From contig NZ_QNRR01000002.1 in the NCBI RefSeq assembly GCF_003315205.1, positions 908,857 through 972,856 of the forward strand: a DNA stretch of 64,000 nt. Reading direction: 5' to 3'. A program made the position numbers and the translations under genes. Each line of letters begins with the position of its first letter. Within the stretch, counting starts at the first letter, position 1. The stretch is from Roseimicrobium gellanilyticum. GTDB lineage: Bacteria > Verrucomicrobiota > Verrucomicrobiia > Verrucomicrobiales > Verrucomicrobiaceae. Positions 61,354 through 64,000 of this stretch are shown here, in pieces. The notes below the pieces were generated by a model. It saw nothing but the letters and a program-made list of their open reading frames with translations, was not told the origin of the DNA and made no database searches.

Positions 61354-61653
61354 TTGCAGTCACAGCCCCCATGGAGGCAGACCAAGGAGTGAGGAAATGA
61401 CGAAGTGATGCTGCGCCACCCAACTTACGTCCACGAGATCCATCGAGAGGAAGTTTCCCTCCAGACCGTCACTTCCTCACTTTTCTGGAAACACGAAGCT
61501 GACAAGCCGAACTGGCGCCGCGATACAGCGATATCTGTTCCTCGATCGGAGGAAACCGAATTCACCAGACTACTGCGCTCCCCCGTTTGGCACCTCTAGC
61601 CCCGGCAGACGGGGCCCCATCCGGGCAAAATGGGCATCTGCCCCACCCCGCTA
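61354..61653. other. Intergenic region between the two AraC-type genes
   Basis: About 300 bases with no convincing coding frame. It includes a TTAATTGCAATTGCAGT AT-rich stretch at about 61343-61360. No repeat or RNA is recognised. Confidence 0.4.
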
Positions 61654-62064
61654 TTATCGCGGATTCCTGCGGATGTATTTCCGGGGCGGCCTAGGAAAGG
61701 AAAAATTCTCCGGGAAGTCCTTGGGCCTGTGCTCGCTCTGATATTCAGAGGGCAGCGTTCCCATTTCCAGTTGGAAAGCCCTGCTAAACGCGCTGATGCT
61801 GGCGTAGCCCACTTCGTGGGCGACCTCACCCACGCGCCGGTCCGGCTAGGCGCGCAGCAGTTCAGCGGCCTTCTGGATACGGGCCTGCCTCAGAAGCTCC
61901 GGTCCGGACTTCCCCGTCACCATGGGGAACAAGCGGCTGAGCTCGTACTTCGTCATCCCCACCGTGTCTGCAATGCTGGCAATGCTGGGCGAGTTTGCGA
62001 CATCCGCCAGCAGCAGCTCCACTGCTCTGAGCGTGCGCGCTTGCGCTTCTTCGATGTCCAGCAT
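61654..62064 (-). pseudogene. AraC-family regulator broken by in-frame TAG
   Basis: From ATG 62064 (or 62082) the first helix-turn-helix is intact (SIASIADTVGMTKYELSRLF), continuing to QARIQKAAELLRA, where a TAG lies at 61846-61848. In the same frame 63 further codons follow: VGEVAHEVGYASISAFSRAF, then LEMGTLPSEYQ, to TAA at 61654. These are exactly the second helix-turn-helix and end of an AraC domain. The TAG therefore interrupts a once-complete regulator of about 136 residues. Confidence 0.8.
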
Positions 62065-62082
62065 TTTGCCCCTTATATGCAA

Positions 62083-62540
62083 ATATGGGCAACCAAGTCA
62101 ACCTGCCAACTAGTTCATTCACCATGAACGCAATACCAAGCAAGTCCGGCGTTGCACTTTAAATTGCGACCTTGCAATTCAGGCACCTTGTTTTCACCAG
62201 CAATCTGACCCTACAATGCAACCCTGCACGACAGCCGAAAAGGTCCGATTGGTTTGCGAAGGCTTTCACGGCGACAGCAGGGCGTAGTACCAACACGTGA
62301 GTTTGACTACGCAGCGCCGCTCAGAAGTAGCGCTTTCGAGCAACACAGCAGAGGCCGATGTGCAATGCAACGGTCTGCTCCTTGATGTGATGACATCATC
62401 CTGATTGGTGAAGGACATGACCAGACTCCATCATTGTGCCTCTCCCCTCCTGCCACGGTTGAGGAATGCATGGCTTTCAGCAAGGAATGGTGAGCCACTT
62501 CATGCCGTTGGAACGAAGGTGAAGCAGAGGAGGTCACGCC
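62083..62540. other. Intergenic region upstream of the deacetylase gene
   Basis: No gene is supported. A short palindrome TGATGACATCA occurs near 62389-62399, and a GGAGG ribosome-binding site precedes the ATG at 62541. Frames on the minus strand here are rich in cysteine, histidine and serine and do not look real. Confidence 0.4.
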
Positions 62541-63350
62541 ATGATACCAAACATCCTCAAATGGGGAGTGGTGGCAGCAATCTTGAGTACAGCCTTTGGA
62601 GGAACACCGCTCCCGAACAAAGACCTTGATGCCCGCGAGCACAACCCGGCTGCACCGCACCTGCCAACCGAGATGCAGCGAGGACCAGGCCATCTACGGC
62701 AGGTGGCATTGACATTCGATGCGGGAGCTGATGCTGAAGGCCTCCCTGAACTCTTGGACGTGCTGGAGCAGGAAAGAGTCCGCGCCACCTTCTTTCTCAC
62801 AGGCAGGTGGGCATGCGAAAACCTCCATCTGGCAAGATGGATAGCCACACAGGGACATGTGCTCGGAAATCACACGTGGGCCCACAAGAACCTCACCAAG
62901 CTGGAGGAGTGGGAAGTCCGGGAGGAACTCGTGCGCACCGATGACCGCTTTGTGGGATGGTTCGGTGTTCGCTATATGCCGCTCTTCAGAGCACCCTATG
63001 GCGAGACCAATCCCGAAGTACTGACCGTCGCGCAAAAGCTTGGCTTCCACGCCATCCGCTGGAGCATCGACACGCTCGATGCCATGGAGCCGCCGAAGAC
63101 AGCTGCCTTCATTGAAGAAAGGATTCTCGGAAAGCGAGATGCCGAGCTGAAGGGCGCCATTGTGCTGATGCATGTGGGCCATCCCGAAACCGTCGAGGCA
63201 CTTCCCCGGGTGATTCATGGTCTGCGGGAGCGAGGTTTCGAATTTGTGACCGTCAACGAATGGATACCCGGTCTATCCCGCCCGGACATCAGACAGCTTG
63301 GCTCCACACTTCAGTCACAGAGCACCACGTCCATGGTGAAGCCCAAGTGA
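62541..63350 (+). CDS. NodB-type polysaccharide deacetylase
   Basis: A 269-aa carbohydrate esterase 4-like protein. An N-terminal hydrophobic signal segment precedes ALTFDAGAD (motif 1; the second Asp of TFDDG is Ala but an Asp follows two residues later), GNHTWAH (motif 2 metal histidines), FRAPYGETN (motif 3), and VLMHVGHPET (motif 5-like). It probably removes acetyl groups from chitin, peptidoglycan or other polysaccharides in the envelope. The GGAGG ribosome-binding site fixes the start. Confidence 0.9.
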   Translation: MIPNILKWGVVAAILSTAFGGTPLPNKDLDAREHNPAAPHLPTEMQRGPGHLRQVALTFDAGADAEGLPELLDVLEQERVRATFFLTGRWACENLHLARWIATQGHVLGNHTWAHKNLTKLEEWEVREELVRTDDRFVGWFGVRYMPLFRAPYGETNPEVLTVAQKLGFHAIRWSIDTLDAMEPPKTAAFIEERILGKRDAELKGAIVLMHVGHPETVEALPRVIHGLRERGFEFVTVNEWIPGLSRPDIRQLGSTLQSQSTTSMVKPK

Positions 63351-63351
63351 G

Positions 63352-64000
63352 CTATCCCTTCGGAAACGTGCAGACTACCTCGGTGCCCTGCGGCTGGGCG
63401 GACCGAATCTCGACAGAGCCGCCAATCATTCCCGCACGGTATTTCATCGTGTACAGGCCCATGCCATTGCCTGCCTTGTCCTGAGGCGCGGGCACCTGGC
63501 TGCCATCGCCTGTGATGGTGAGGGAGGCGCTTGCAGTGAGTTCGGAAAGAATGATGTCAATATGCTTCGCTTTGCCATGGCGCACCGCATTGTGAATCGC
63601 CTCCTGGGCGATGCGGTAGAGATGGGTGGCCTTTGCGTGATCTCGCACTTCCACCGCTTGATCGCAGGTGAAGCTGCAGGTCACCTTGAACAATTGCGAG
63701 GTGTGCGCGGCGAGGGCTTTGAGCGCCGACATGAGTCCATTCCTTTCCACCTCCACTGGGGATAATCCACGTGCCAGCATCCGGGTCTGTTGGATGGCAT
63801 CCTTCACATAGCCGGAGATGGACGCCACTGCATCCACGTCCAGGGGAGAACTTGTGGCGAGTCTTTTCTTCAGCACTTCCAGCAGTACATCCACACCAGC
63901 GAGCGTCTGCCCAAGTCCGTCGTGGAGGTCATGCCCGATACGGCGCTGCTCCTGCTCGCTGATCTCCAGCACCTCACGCTCCAGCCGCTTCCGCTCCTCC
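63352..64000 (-). CDS. NarL-type sensor histidine kinase, partial
   Basis: The gene runs off the window's right edge; only the 3' part is seen. RRIGHDLHDGLGQTLAG is the HisKA_3 dimerisation/phospho-acceptor box (the His is in HDLHDG). HLYRIAQEAIHNAVRHGKA is the N box of the ATPase domain, and GNGMGLYTMKYRA the G box. The upstream part, which should hold a sensor or membrane domain, is outside. It likely pairs with a LuxR/NarL-type regulator not seen here. Confidence 0.9.
   Translation of the reverse strand, partial: EERKRLEREVLEISEQEQRRIGHDLHDGLGQTLAGVDVLLEVLKKRLATSSPLDVDAVASISGYVKDAIQQTRMLARGLSPVEVERNGLMSALKALAAHTSQLFKVTCSFTCDQAVEVRDHAKATHLYRIAQEAIHNAVRHGKAKHIDIILSELTASASLTITGDGSQVPAPQDKAGNGMGLYTMKYRAGMIGGSVEIRSAQPQGTEVVCTFPKG

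Noticed and set aside
62307-62693. A 128-codon minus-strand frame overlapping the deacetylase start
   Set aside because: Cys/His/Ser-rich composition without motifs and overlap with the well-supported deacetylase gene.

Overview
The window is a GC-rich bacterial chromosome segment. Its content suggests a Verrucomicrobiota member of the Verrucomicrobium/Prosthecobacter/Roseimicrobium kind. The reasons are a secA-prmC-murA block with a long SecA carrying a large insertion and a C-terminal zinc motif, PEP-CTERM/exosortase surface sorting, a giant PATR-repeat beta-helix protein, and many small lineage-type membrane proteins. This assignment is inference from gene content, not from a marker search. 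No rRNA, tRNA, CRISPR array, prophage or insertion sequence was recognised.

Layout. 0.2-1.3 kb: a hypothetical gene of atypical composition and a hairpin-rich gap. 1.3-5.7 kb: a SWIM-SNF2 helicase divergent from an orphan ParA. 5.7-8.4 kb: two unknown genes (one split by an in-frame TAG), then ASCH, cytidine-deaminase-like, P-loop kinase-like and tautomerase-like proteins. 8.9-13.4 kb: a tightly packed same-strand run GNAT-HAD-GNAT-NUDIX-HAD-NUDIX-kinase followed by gmhA. 13.5-22.2 kb: aspS, a mini-HAD coupled to a free-standing HflX N-terminal-like domain, and many small membrane proteins. Four members of one small membrane-protein family (8.4, 17.5, 18.6 and 21.6 kb, all minus strand) are scattered here. 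22.2-29.6 kb, minus strand: lysA, a GT4 glycosyltransferase, rplS, asnB and a COG2509-type FAD oxidoreductase. 29.8-33.3 kb: a VIT-VWA protein with a PEP-CTERM tail directly followed by an exosortase fused to an EpsI-like domain. 33.4-36.3 kb: an HD protein, LtrA and a lipoprotein. 36.6-42.0 kb: secA-prmC-murA. 42.3-60.3 kb: one 6010-codon gene for a secreted PATR-repeat PEP-CTERM protein. 60.9-62.1 kb: two damaged AraC-type regulator genes. 62.5-64.0 kb: a polysaccharide deacetylase and the 3' part of a NarL-type histidine kinase.

How the parts may work together. SecA exports pre-proteins; the exosortase would recognise VPEP-type tails on the VIT-VWA protein and on the giant protein and release or anchor them at the envelope. 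The GNAT/HAD/NUDIX/kinase run looks like metabolite repair or small-molecule modification. MurA, LysA, AspRS, PrmC and L19 are housekeeping.

The most unusual items are the giant protein, which looks like four complete passenger units fused in series; the four-copy small membrane family; the isolated HflX N-domain; three broken small genes (two by TAG, one by a 10-bp tandem duplication); and several long intergenic inverted repeats.
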